From the NCBI RefSeq assembly GCF_004784465.1, contig NZ_SRRU01000003.1:186001-250000 (forward strand): a DNA stretch of 64,000 nt, in the 5' to 3' direction. This DNA is from Streptomyces griseoluteus (GTDB taxonomy: Bacteria > Actinomycetota > Actinomycetes > Streptomycetales > Streptomycetaceae). The number at the start of each line of letters is the position of its first letter. Within the stretch, counting starts at the first letter, position 1. The notes below the pieces were generated by a model that was not told where the DNA came from, did not search any database, and was given only the letters and a program-made list of their open reading frames with translations. Positions 41,970 through 50,658 of the stretch are shown here, piece by piece. The translations under genes were made by a program, and so were the position numbers.

Positions 41970-43244
41970 TCACGGACTGACGGTGTCCCCCCGTTCGGGC
42001 TGCTCCGGCTGTTCGGCCGGGACGTCCGGCGCGCTCCGCCCCCGGTCCAGCGCGGCCAACGCCCGCTGGGCCAGCGGACGGGACCTGACCATCTCCCCCA
42101 GCGTCGTCGCGCCGGTGGTGATGTCCCGGAACGCCTTCCACGCGGGCCGGAACCCGGTGATTCCGGCGTGGAAGACACCGGGACGGCGCTCGAAGGCGGC
42201 CAGCAGCCGCTTGCCGACACTCATCTCCACGCCGAGCCCCGCCTTGATGGCGAAGGCGTAGTTCAGGGCCTGCCGACGGGTGTCGACCGCGTCGTGGGCC
42301 TCGGCGATCCGTACCGCCCACTCCCCCGCCAGGCGCCCGGAGCGCAGTGCGAAGGAGATGCCCTCACGGGTCCAGGGCTCCAGCAGTCCGGCCGCGTCCC
42401 CGCAGACCAGCACCCGGCCGCGGGAGAGCGGCGAGTCGTCGGCACGGCAGCGGGTCAAGTGCCCGGAGGAGATGCTCGGTTCGAAGCCGGCGAGACCCAG
42501 CCGGGCGATGAAGTCCTCCAAGTACCGCTTGGTGGCCGCTCCTTCACCCCGCGCGGAGATCACACCGACGGTGAGCGTGTCGCCCTTGGGGAAGACCCAG
42601 CCGTAACTGCCGGGCAGCGGGCCCCAGTCGATGAGGACGCGGCCCTTCCAGTCCTCGGCGACGGTGTCCGGCACCGGGATCTCGGCCTCCAGACCGAGGT
42701 CGACCTGGTCGAGCTTGACCCCGACATGGGCCCCTATCCGGCTGGCGCTGCCGTCGGCGCCGACGACCGCGTGGGCCAGTACCGTCTCGCCGTTCTGCAG
42801 GACCACGGCGACGGTGCGCCGGTCGGGGACGGCCGAGCCGTGCTGCTCCACGCGCTGCACGGTGACGCCGGTGCGCACCTCCGCGCCCGCCTTCTGGGCG
42901 TGCTCCACCAGGCGCTGGTCGAACTCGGGCCGGTTGATCAGCCCGAACAGCATCTGCCGGGAGCGGCGGGTCCGGGCGAAACGGCCGTTGTGGGAGAAGG
43001 TGACCGCGTGCACCCGGTCCTTGAAGGGGAGTTCGAAACCGGGCGGGAGCGCGTCACGGGAGGGGCCGATGATGCCGCCGCCGCACGTCTTGTAGCGGGG
43101 CAGTTCCGCCTTCTCCAGGATCAGCACCCGGCGGCCGGCGACGGCCGCCGCGTAGGCCGCCGAGGCGCCCGCGGGTCCCGCGCCGACCACGACGACGTCC
43201 CAGACCCGCCGCTCATCCTCCGCCGAAGTGTTCTCGCCGCTCAC
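41970..43244 (-). CDS. Geranylgeranyl reductase-family FAD oxidoreductase, 424 aa
   Basis: The N-terminus has the Rossmann FAD motif VVVVGAGPAGASAAYAAA, then CGGGIIGPS, LINRPEFDQRLVEHAQKAGA, and the FAD-binding second motif VLVCGDAAGLLEPWTREGIS. It belongs to the GGR superfamily, which saturates isoprenoid chains (archaeal lipids, menaquinone) and includes enzymes of unknown substrate in Actinobacteria. The C-terminus (about 330-424) extends with a Pro/Glu-rich tail. It is divergent from the M20 peptidase. Confidence 0.83.
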   Translation of the reverse strand: MSGENTSAEDERRVWDVVVVGAGPAGASAAYAAAVAGRRVLILEKAELPRYKTCGGGIIGPSRDALPPGFELPFKDRVHAVTFSHNGRFARTRRSRQMLFGLINRPEFDQRLVEHAQKAGAEVRTGVTVQRVEQHGSAVPDRRTVAVVLQNGETVLAHAVVGADGSASRIGAHVGVKLDQVDLGLEAEIPVPDTVAEDWKGRVLIDWGPLPGSYGWVFPKGDTLTVGVISARGEGAATKRYLEDFIARLGLAGFEPSISSGHLTRCRADDSPLSRGRVLVCGDAAGLLEPWTREGISFALRSGRLAGEWAVRIAEAHDAVDTRRQALNYAFAIKAGLGVEMSVGKRLLAAFERRPGVFHAGITGFRPAWKAFRDITTGATTLGEMVRSRPLAQRALAALDRGRSAPDVPAEQPEQPERGDTVSP

Positions 43245-43415
43245 GATGGTCCATCGCTCCGATCAAGCCGCTGCCGCTCCCCCGGTGCACCGCTGACACG
43301 GGGCGGGGGACCCCCATGTCCCACGCATCCTACGGCCGGTCCCCGGCGTGGGCCGCTGTGGGAGGATCGGTGTATTCCAGCAGTTCAACGTCGTAACCCA
43401 CGAGGAGTCGTGCCC

Positions 43416-44771
43416 ATGTCGTCGAATCCGGTCGCCGAGACCGTCGCCTCGCTGATGCCCCGCGCCAAGGCGGAGCTGACCGAGCTGGTCGCCTTCAGGT
43501 CGGTGGCGGACTTCGAGCAGTTCCCGCGGAGCGAGAGCGAGGGCGCCGCGAACTGGATCGTGGACGCGCTCACCGCCGACGGCTTCACCGACGTGGCACT
43601 TCTGGACACCCCCGACGGCACCCAGTCGGTGTACGGCTACCTGCCCGGCCCCGAGGGCGCGAAGACCGTGCTGCTCTACGCCCACTACGACGTGCAGCCC
43701 CCGCTGGACGAGGCCGGCTGGACCACGCCCCCGTTCGAGCTGACCGAGCGGGACGGCCGCTGGTACGGGCGCGGCGCGGCCGACTGCAAGGGCGGCCTGA
43801 TCATGCACCTGCTGGCGCTGCGCGCGCTGAAGGCGAACGGCGGGGTGCCGGTGCACGTCAAGGTCATCGCGGAGGGCTCCGAGGAGCAGGGGACGGGCGG
43901 CCTGGAGCGGTACGCGGAGGCGCACCCGGAGCTGCTGTCGGCGGACACCATCGTGATCGGCGACACTGGCAACTTCCGGGTGGGCCTGCCGACGGCGACC
44001 ACCACCCTGCGCGGTATGACGATGCTCCGGGTCCAGGTCGACACCCTGGCCGGGAACCTGCACTCGGGCCAGTTCGGCGGCGCCGCCCCGGACGCGCTCG
44101 CCGCGCTGATCCGCCTGCTGGACTCGCTGCGCGCCGAGGACGGTTCGACGACGGTGGACGGTCTGACGGCCGACGCCCGCTGGGAGGGCCTGGAGTACGG
44201 CGAGGAGCAGTTCCGCTCGGACGCCAAGGTGCTGGACGGCGTCGGGCTGATCGGTGACGGCACGGTGGCCGACCGCCTGTGGGCGCGGCCGGCCGTGACC
44301 GTCATCGGCATCGACTGCCCGCCGGTCGTGGGCGCCACCCCGTCCGTGCAGTCCAGCGCCCGCGCGCAGATCAGCCTCCGGGTGCCGCCGGGCGTGGACG
44401 CCGCCGAGGCGACCAAGCTGCTCACCGCCCACCTGGAGACCCATGCGCCGTGGGGCGCGCGGGTGAGCATCGAGCACGTCGGCCAGGGCCAGCCGTTCCG
44501 CGCCGACACCACGAGCCCCGCCTACCAGGCGATGGCCGACGCGATGGCGGTCGCCTACCCGGGCGAGACCATGCAGTACGCGGGCCAGGGCGGCTCGATC
44601 CCGCTCTGCAACACCCTCGCCGGGCTCTACCCCGAGGCCGAGATCCTGCTCATCGGCCTGAGCGAGCCGGAGGCCCAGATCCACGCGGTCAACGAGAGCG
44701 TCTCCCCCGGGGAACTGGAGCGCCTCTCGGTCGCGGAGGCCCTGTTCCTGAACAACTACGCGGCGAACTGA
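43416..44771 (+). CDS. M20-family dipeptidase, 451 aa
   Basis: Metal-binding sites of the co-catalytic zinc M20 family are seen: LLYAHYDVQPP, GAADCKGGLIMHLLA, the catalytic Glu in IAEGSEEQGTGGLER, IGDTGN and the C-terminal AQIHAVNESV. The dimerisation domain lies at about 190-320 (LHSGQFGGAAPDAL). It should cleave dipeptides in the cytoplasm. CGAGGAG is 6-8 bases before ATG 43416. It is divergent from the GGR gene. Confidence 0.9.
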   Translation: MSSNPVAETVASLMPRAKAELTELVAFRSVADFEQFPRSESEGAANWIVDALTADGFTDVALLDTPDGTQSVYGYLPGPEGAKTVLLYAHYDVQPPLDEAGWTTPPFELTERDGRWYGRGAADCKGGLIMHLLALRALKANGGVPVHVKVIAEGSEEQGTGGLERYAEAHPELLSADTIVIGDTGNFRVGLPTATTTLRGMTMLRVQVDTLAGNLHSGQFGGAAPDALAALIRLLDSLRAEDGSTTVDGLTADARWEGLEYGEEQFRSDAKVLDGVGLIGDGTVADRLWARPAVTVIGIDCPPVVGATPSVQSSARAQISLRVPPGVDAAEATKLLTAHLETHAPWGARVSIEHVGQGQPFRADTTSPAYQAMADAMAVAYPGETMQYAGQGGSIPLCNTLAGLYPEAEILLIGLSEPEAQIHAVNESVSPGELERLSVAEALFLNNYAAN

Positions 44772-44829
44772 ACAAGTCGGCGACGGTGCGTTCCCGTCGG
44801 GGCGGGGGCGCACCGTCGTCGCACCCCGC

Positions 44830-45873
44830 TCAGCCGACCGGGACGCCCGCCTCCAGGTACAGCGCGGCGCCGCGTTCCCGGGCTCTGAGGGCCCAGCGGA
44901 GGCGCTCGTAGCGGACGGGCGGGAGCATGGTGGCGGCCTCGCGTTCGGTGGCGAAGCGCCAGGCACGCAACTCCGGTCCGGGCAGCAGTACTCCGGCGGC
45001 CTCGTCGGGGCCGAGCCGGCCGCCGTCGAAGAGCAGCCGGAGGCCGCCGTGGCCGGGCGGGGCGGGCCGCTCCCAGTCGACCACCAGCAGGCGGGGCACC
45101 TCCCGCAGCCGGATCCCGACCTCCTCGGCGACCTCCCGCATCCCGGCGCGGGCCGGGGCCTCCCCCCGCTCGACCACCCCGCCGGGGAACTCCCACCCCG
45201 GCTTGTAGGTCGGATCGACCAGCAGCACCCGGTCCTCCGCGTCGAAGAGCAGCACCCCGGCGGCCAGGGTCTCCCCGGCCGGCTCGGGTGTCTGCACGAT
45301 CTCGCACGGCCGGGCCGCCCCGCTCCCCACGGCCTCGGTGATCCGGACGGCGCTCTGGTACGGCGTGAGTCCGCTGGTGTCGATGGGGTACGCGTCGGCC
45401 GTGAGCCAGGACGCGAGGGCCGCGCGGTAGGGCTCGATGTGGTCGTAGGCCCACTGCCGCTCGCGCATCTCGGCGTCGGGCACGCCCGGCGAGGGCTCCC
45501 GTCCGGCGATGCGCTGGCGCAAAATCGTTTCGGCCGGGGTGAGCAGCAGATGGCGCACGGAGATCCGGCGGGCGGCGAGGCCGCCGAATATCTCGTCGCG
45601 GTACTCCTGGCGCAGCAGGGTCATGGGGACCACCAGGGTCCCGCCCATCTCGGCGAGGAGCGCGGCGGCGGTGTCGATCACCAGACGGCGCCAGATCGGC
45701 AGGTCCTGGAAGTCGTCGACCTCGGCGAGGCGCTTGGCCGGCAGCAGGCGCAGGAGCTCCGCGCCGATCAGCTCGGGGTCGAAGAGCGTGCTGTTCGGGA
45801 TCAGTTCGATCAATTCCCGTGCGGTGGTGGTCTTGCCCGCACCGAACGCGCCGTTGATCCAGACGACGGTCAC
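44830..45873 (-). CDS. P-loop kinase-like domain fused to Nudix hydrolase, 347 aa
   Basis: Residues about 1-180 form an AAA/adenylylsulfate-kinase-like P-loop (WINGAFGAGKTTTARELI at the N-terminus; then lid-like arginine-rich RIAGREPSPG). Residues about 190-330 form a Nudix hydrolase with the full box GGVVERGEAPARAGMREVAE followed by EVGI. Such fusions may couple phosphorylation with hydrolysis of a nucleotide or a damaged metabolite. The GTG start at 45873 follows GAGGGGG. No co-operonic gene is seen. Confidence 0.85.
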   Translation of the reverse strand: MTVVWINGAFGAGKTTTARELIELIPNSTLFDPELIGAELLRLLPAKRLAEVDDFQDLPIWRRLVIDTAAALLAEMGGTLVVPMTLLRQEYRDEIFGGLAARRISVRHLLLTPAETILRQRIAGREPSPGVPDAEMRERQWAYDHIEPYRAALASWLTADAYPIDTSGLTPYQSAVRITEAVGSGAARPCEIVQTPEPAGETLAAGVLLFDAEDRVLLVDPTYKPGWEFPGGVVERGEAPARAGMREVAEEVGIRLREVPRLLVVDWERPAPPGHGGLRLLFDGGRLGPDEAAGVLLPGPELRAWRFATEREAATMLPPVRYERLRWALRARERGAALYLEAGVPVG

Positions 45874-45953
45874 GGTTCCCCCTCTTCTGTTGGCCCCCTG
45901 GGGCTTGCCCGTTCCACCCTGGCACGGAAACCACGCGCAGTTGAGGGCGCACA

Positions 45954-45996
45954 GCACGGTGCCGGGGCCCCTGGGGCGGGGTCCCCGGCACCGTGC
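45954..45996. terminator. Long hairpin downstream of the small secreted peptide gene
   Basis: A perfect 14-bp stem (GCACGGTGCCGGGG, 15-base loop) lies 20 bases after the leftward stop at 46016. It has no U-tract. Confidence 0.75.
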
Positions 45997-46015
45997 CGAC
46001 GGTCGGTTCCGGCCG

Positions 46016-46204
46016 TTACCGGCCGAGCGCGCCCTCGTCCACGTCGAAGCTGTCCTGGCTCACGATGTGGTCGACGGTGCTCAGGGTGTCGTCCACCTTG
46101 AGGTCGCTCAGCCCGGCGTTCTCGGCGGCGTGGGACGGAGTGAGGCCGGCCACCACGAATCCGGTGGCGAGGCTGGCGATGGCGAGCATGCTGCGCTTCT
46201 TCAT
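46016..46204 (-). CDS. Small secreted peptide, 62 aa
   Basis: A typical Sec signal peptide (MKKRSMLAIASLATGFVVAG, then LTPSHA and cleavage about AENAG) is followed by a 34-residue acidic tail (LSDLKVDDTLSTVDHIVSQD). There is no cysteine. It has the look of the small secreted Streptomyces proteins of unknown function. ATG 46204 and the strong hairpin just downstream support a real transcript. Confidence 0.75.
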   Translation of the reverse strand: MKKRSMLAIASLATGFVVAGLTPSHAAENAGLSDLKVDDTLSTVDHIVSQDSFDVDEGALGR

Positions 46205-46377
46205 GCCGTGATCAACTGCCGGACGGCCCGAGGGGTCACGCTGTACGTATTTCGGCCAGCCGAAGCAACAGGATCGAACGCCGCTGTCCCACCCCTTCCA
46301 ACAGAGTCGGACACGTTCTACCGTGATCGCGCACCGGTGCCCGTCCCTGTCTGCCGCGAGCCGGAGGAACGTCGACG

Positions 46378-48387
46378 ATGCGTCACCCTCGTCCCCGCAC
46401 GCACCGCATCCGAGCAGCCGCCTTGTTCCTGACGGCGCTGCTGAGCGCGGGCGGTGTCGCCGCCCCGGCCACGGCCGCGCCCCCTCCCGCGGCGCCTGCC
46501 GAGGGCCTGGCGCCCACCCCGCCGATGGGCTTCAACAACTGGAACTCCACGCACTGCCGGGCCGAGTTCAACGAGGACATGGTCAAGGGCATCGCCGACC
46601 TCTTCGTGTCCAAGGGCCTCAAGGACGCCGGGTACCAGTACGTCAATCTCGACGACTGCTGGGCGCTCCCCCAGCGCGACGCCGACGGCAGGCTGGTGCC
46701 GGACCCGGCCCGCTTCCCGCACGGCATCACGGCGGTCGCGGACTACGTCCACGCCAAGGGTCTGAAGCTCGGTATCTACACCAGCGCGGGCACCAAGACC
46801 TGCGACGGCGCGGGCTTCCCCGGCGCGCTGGGCCACGAGGAGAGCGACGCCCGGCAGTTCGCCGACTGGGGCGTGGACTACCTGAAGTACGACAACTGCA
46901 ACAACCAGGGCGTGGACGCTCGGCAGCGCTACCGCACCATGCGCGACGCCCTGCGGGCCACCGGACGGCCCATCGTCTACAGCATCTGCGAGTGGGGCGA
47001 GAACAAGCCCTGGGAGTGGGCCGCCGACGTGGGCCAGCTCTGGCGCACCACCGGGGACATCAGCGACAACTGGGGCTCGATGCTCTCCATCCTCAAGCAG
47101 AACCTCCCCCTCGCCCCGTACGCCGGTCCGGGCCACTGGAACGACCCCGACATGCTGGAGGTCGGCAACGGCGGGATGACCGACACCGAGTACCGCTCCC
47201 ACTTCTCGCTCTGGGCGGTCATGGCGGCCCCGCTGCTCATCGGCACCGACCTGCGCACCGCGTCCCCCGCCACCCTGGACATCCTGGGCAACAAGGAGGT
47301 CATCGCGGTCGACCAGGACCCGCTGGGCCGGCAGGGCACGGTGGTCTCCAGCGCGGGCGGGCGCTGGGTGGTCGCCAAGGAGATGGCGGACGGCAGCCGC
47401 GCGGTCGCCCTGTTCAACGAGACCGGGACCGCGCAGCGCGTCGCCACCACCGCCGCCGCCGTGGGCCTGCCCCGCGCCCCCGGCTACACCCAGCGGGACC
47501 TCTGGCAGCACCGGGACGCCAACACGGCGGGCACCATCGCGGCCACCGTCCCGGCCCACGGCACCGTCCTGCTCCGGGTGTCGGCCGACGGCCACTGGGC
47601 CGAGCATCCGCCGGCCGTCGAACTCGGCCTGGACGAAGCCCCGTTCATCGAGCGGGACACCCCGGCCACACTCACCACCAGCGTCACCGACCTGGGCCGC
47701 ACCCCGGCCCGCGAGGTCTCGGCCGCGCTGACCGGCCCGGACGGCTGGACCGTACGCGCCGTGTCCCCGGCCACGGCGGCCGGCCTGCCGGGCGGGGCTT
47801 CCCTGCGCACCCGTTGGCGGGTGACGGCGCCGCAGGGGACGCCGGTGGGGTCGTACGCCTTCTCCCTGCGCGTGCGGTACCGCTCGCCGGCCGGGGAGCG
47901 GGTCACCAGTGAGCTGCCGGTGACCGCGTCCGTGGTGGTGCCGCCGCCTGCCGGGTCCTCGTACCTGAGTGATCTGCCGTGGCTGTCCGCCGTCAGCGGG
48001 TGGGGGCCGGTGGAGCGGGACACCAGCAACGGGGAGGACGCGGCGGGCGACGGCTCCCCGCTCACCGTCGGCTCCACGGTGTACGCCAAGGGGCTCGGGG
48101 TGCACGCGGCCAGTGAGGTCGCCTACTACGCCGGGCGGCACTGCTCGAAGGTCACCGCCCAGGTGGGCGTGGACGACGAGAAGGGCGCGAAGGGCAGCGT
48201 GTCGTTCGAGGTCTGGGCGGACGGGGTGAAGGCCGCCTCGACGGGCGTGCTGACCAACGCCGACCCCGCCCGGCCGCTCACCGCCGAGGTCACCGGCGCG
48301 CAGGTGGTGCGGCTGGTCGTCACCGACGGGGGCGACGGCATCGACTCCGACCACGCGGACTGGGCGGACGCCCGGCTGAGCTGCTGA
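46378..48387 (+). CDS. Secreted GH27 alpha-galactosidase with NPCBM domain, 669 aa
   Basis: A signal peptide (HRIRAAALFLTALLSAGGVA, cleaved near ATA/APP) leads to the GH27 TIM barrel (about 40-330). The N-terminal part has APTPPMGFNNWNSTHCRAEF, the catalytic nucleophile Asp172 is in DYLKYDNCNNQ and the acid/base aspartate is near GHWNDPDML. A beta-sandwich (about 330-415), an Ig-like NEW3 domain (about 420-520) and a C-terminal NPCBM galactose-binding domain (about 525-669) follow. It hydrolyses alpha-galactosides outside the cell. The start lies 7-10 bases after GGAGGAACG. Confidence 0.93.
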   Translation: MRHPRPRTHRIRAAALFLTALLSAGGVAAPATAAPPPAAPAEGLAPTPPMGFNNWNSTHCRAEFNEDMVKGIADLFVSKGLKDAGYQYVNLDDCWALPQRDADGRLVPDPARFPHGITAVADYVHAKGLKLGIYTSAGTKTCDGAGFPGALGHEESDARQFADWGVDYLKYDNCNNQGVDARQRYRTMRDALRATGRPIVYSICEWGENKPWEWAADVGQLWRTTGDISDNWGSMLSILKQNLPLAPYAGPGHWNDPDMLEVGNGGMTDTEYRSHFSLWAVMAAPLLIGTDLRTASPATLDILGNKEVIAVDQDPLGRQGTVVSSAGGRWVVAKEMADGSRAVALFNETGTAQRVATTAAAVGLPRAPGYTQRDLWQHRDANTAGTIAATVPAHGTVLLRVSADGHWAEHPPAVELGLDEAPFIERDTPATLTTSVTDLGRTPAREVSAALTGPDGWTVRAVSPATAAGLPGGASLRTRWRVTAPQGTPVGSYAFSLRVRYRSPAGERVTSELPVTASVVVPPPAGSSYLSDLPWLSAVSGWGPVERDTSNGEDAAGDGSPLTVGSTVYAKGLGVHAASEVAYYAGRHCSKVTAQVGVDDEKGAKGSVSFEVWADGVKAASTGVLTNADPARPLTAEVTGAQVVRLVVTDGGDGIDSDHADWADARLSC

Positions 48388-48393
48388 ACCGGC

Positions 48394-48425
48394 CGTGGCC
48401 ACGGGGGTGCCGCCCCGTGGCCACG
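48394..48425. terminator. Bidirectional hairpin between alpha-galactosidase and ROK kinase genes
   Basis: Perfect 13-bp arms (CGTGGCCACGGGG and its complement) with a 6-base loop lie between convergent stops. Confidence 0.75.
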
Positions 48426-48433
48426 CGCGGCTG

Positions 48434-49387
48434 TCAGACTCCGGCGGCGGTGGTGTCCGGCCTGAGGGCCAGCGCGGCGGCCGCCGCCCCGACCAGCCCG
48501 GCGTCGGTGCCCATCTGGGCGGGGACCACGGTGAGCCGCTGGACGAAGGAGAGGGTGGCGTAGTCCGCGAGGGCCTTGCGCAGCGGGGCGAACAGCACGT
48601 CGCCCGCCTTGCCGACGCCGCCGCCGATCACCGCGATGTCGATCTCGACCAGGGTCGCGGTGGCCGCGATCCCGGCCGCGAGGGCCTGCGCGGCCCGCTC
48701 GAAGGAGGCCACGGCGACCGGGTCGCCCCGGCGGGCCGCGTGCGCGACGGCGGCGGCGGAGGTGTCGCCGTCCGGGCCGGGCAGCCAGCCGTCGGCCAGG
48801 GCGCGGCGGGCGATGTTGGGGCCGCTGGCCAGGCCCTCCACACAGCCGCGCGCACCGCAGGGGCACGGTTCGCCGTCCAGGTCGACACTGATGTGGCCGA
48901 TGTGACCGGCGTTGCCGGTGGGGCCGGGGTGCAGCCGGCCGCCGAGGACCAGTCCGCCGCCGACGCCGGTGGAGACCACCATGCACAGGGCGTTGTCGTG
49001 GCCGCGCGCGGCGCCCTGCCAGTGCTCGGCGGCGGTGATGGCGACCCCGTCGCCGATCAGCTCGACCGGCAGGCCGCCCGTGGCCGCGCGTACCCGCTCG
49101 ACCAGCGGGAAGCCGCGCCAGCCCGGCACGTTGACCGGGCTCACGGTGCCCGCCGAGGCGTCCACCGGCCCGGCGCTGCCGATGCCGATCACGGAGGCGC
49201 GTCCCCACAACGGCGAGGCGGCGAGGTCGCCGAGCACCTGCCCGACGGCCTGCATGACCGTTTCGCCATCCTGTCGCGCGGGCGTCGGGAGCTGGGTGCG
49301 CGCCTGAATCCGGCCATGGCCGTCCACCAGCGCACCGGCGATCTTGGTACCGCCGATGTCCAGGGCCGCCACGAGGTCGGTGTGCAT
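48434..49387 (-). CDS. ROK-family glucokinase, 317 aa
   Basis: The N-terminus VAALDIGGTKIAGALVDGHG carries the phosphate-binding DxGGT motif. The middle has the substrate aspartate of GDGVAITAAEHW and STGVGGGLVLGG, and the zinc site EPCPCGARGCVEGLASGPNI is typical of ROK sugar kinases. It should phosphorylate glucose or a related hexose. The reading frame extends far upstream through other genes, but MHTDLVAALDIGG is the usual start. It is divergent from the LacI gene and a palindrome lies between the two. Confidence 0.88.
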   Translation of the reverse strand: MHTDLVAALDIGGTKIAGALVDGHGRIQARTQLPTPARQDGETVMQAVGQVLGDLAASPLWGRASVIGIGSAGPVDASAGTVSPVNVPGWRGFPLVERVRAATGGLPVELIGDGVAITAAEHWQGAARGHDNALCMVVSTGVGGGLVLGGRLHPGPTGNAGHIGHISVDLDGEPCPCGARGCVEGLASGPNIARRALADGWLPGPDGDTSAAAVAHAARRGDPVAVASFERAAQALAAGIAATATLVEIDIAVIGGGVGKAGDVLFAPLRKALADYATLSFVQRLTVVPAQMGTDAGLVGAAAAALALRPDTTAAGV

Positions 49388-49497
49388 CTGAGTCTGGTCT
49401 CCCCGTCGAGCCGTAGCTGGTGATCCGGTGGGCCTCCCCGGCCTGGTCGCGGTGGGGGCGCGGGCCGGGACGGCGGTGGACAGTCTCTCGCGCACCT

Positions 49498-49509
49498 GAC
49501 AACGTTGTC
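49498..49509. promoter_or_regulatory. LacI-type operator, 12-bp perfect palindrome
   Basis: GACAACGTTGTC is a perfect palindrome with the CG centre typical of LacI-family operators (within TGACAACGTTGTCCA). It lies between the divergent ROK kinase and LacI genes, upstream of the latter's likely -10 region (CTCTATGCT, 49514-49522). The LacI protein probably controls both genes. Confidence 0.75.
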
Positions 49510-49603
49510 CAGGCTCTATGCTCGACGCCACACGCTTGTACCGGCCTTTGATTGCCCGCACCACCCCGCGATACCCCCGGACAACAGGACAGGACACCGC
49601 ACC

Positions 49604-50653
49604 GTGCCCGAGACCACCCGCCGAGCAGACCGCGCCAACGGCAGCCGTTACGGCAACCGGCCCACCATGAAGGACGTGGCCGCGCGGGCCGGGGTCGGCC
49701 TGAAGACGGTGTCCCGCGTGGTCAACGGCGAGGCGGGCGTCACCCCGGACACCGAGCGGCGGGTCCGGGAAGCGATCGAGGCGCTGGGCTTCCGGCGCAA
49801 CGACAGCGCGCGGGTGCTGCGCAAGGGCCGTACGGCGAGCATCGGCCTGGTGCTGGAGGACCTCGCGGACCCCTTCTACGGGCCGCTCAGCCGTGCCGTC
49901 GAGGAGGTGGCCCGCGCCCACGGGGCGCTGCTCATCAACGGGTCCAGCGCAGAGGACCCGGAGCGCGAACAGGAGTTGGCGCTCGCTCTGTGCGCGCGGC
50001 GGGTGGACGGCCTGGTGGTGATCCCGGCCGGGGACGACCACCGCTATCTGGAGCCGGAGATCCGGGCGGGCGTGGCCACGGTGTTCGTGGACCGGCCGGC
50101 CGGGGGCATCGACGCGGACGTGGTCCTGTCGGACAACTTCGGCGGCGCCCGTGACGGGGTGGCCCATCTGATCGCGCACGGCCACCGCAGGATCGGCTTC
50201 ATCGGCGACATGCCCCGCATCCACACGGCCGCCGAGCGGCTGCGCGGCTACCGGGCGGCGATGGAGGAGGCGGGGATACCGGTCGCGGAGGGCTGGATGT
50301 CGCTGGGCGCGACCGATCCGGAGCGGGTGCGGCGGGCCACGGAGGAGATGCTCGCCGGGCCCGACCCGGTGACCGCCGTCTTCACCGGCAACAACCGGGT
50401 GACGGTCACCGTGATCCGGGTCCTGGCCGAGCGCGACCGGCCGGTCGCCCTGGTCGGGTTCGACGACTTCGAGCTGGCCGACCTGCTCCAGCCGGGCGTG
50501 ACCGTGGTCGCGCAGGACGCGGCCGCGCTCGGCCGTACCGCCGCCGACCGCCTCTTCCAGCGCCTCGACGGCGCCCCCGGCACCCCGGAACGCATCGAAC
50601 TGCCGACCCGCCTGATCACGCGGGGCTCCGGGGAGCTGCCCCCGGCGGACTGA
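49604..50653 (+). CDS. LacI-family transcriptional regulator, 349 aa
   Basis: The LacI helix-turn-helix follows a short leader at residues about 20-70 (TMKDVAARAGVGLKTVSRVV, NGEAGVTPDTERRVREAIEA, and the hinge RNDSARVLRKGRTASIG). A periplasmic-binding-type ligand domain fills the rest (about 75-340). GTG 49604 is preferred over the earlier start because AGGACA precedes it and the homologous part begins soon after. It is divergent from the ROK kinase and is likely a repressor of it and itself. Confidence 0.9.
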   Translation: MPETTRRADRANGSRYGNRPTMKDVAARAGVGLKTVSRVVNGEAGVTPDTERRVREAIEALGFRRNDSARVLRKGRTASIGLVLEDLADPFYGPLSRAVEEVARAHGALLINGSSAEDPEREQELALALCARRVDGLVVIPAGDDHRYLEPEIRAGVATVFVDRPAGGIDADVVLSDNFGGARDGVAHLIAHGHRRIGFIGDMPRIHTAAERLRGYRAAMEEAGIPVAEGWMSLGATDPERVRRATEEMLAGPDPVTAVFTGNNRVTVTVIRVLAERDRPVALVGFDDFELADLLQPGVTVVAQDAAALGRTAADRLFQRLDGAPGTPERIELPTRLITRGSGELPPAD

Positions 50654-50658
50654 GGGCA

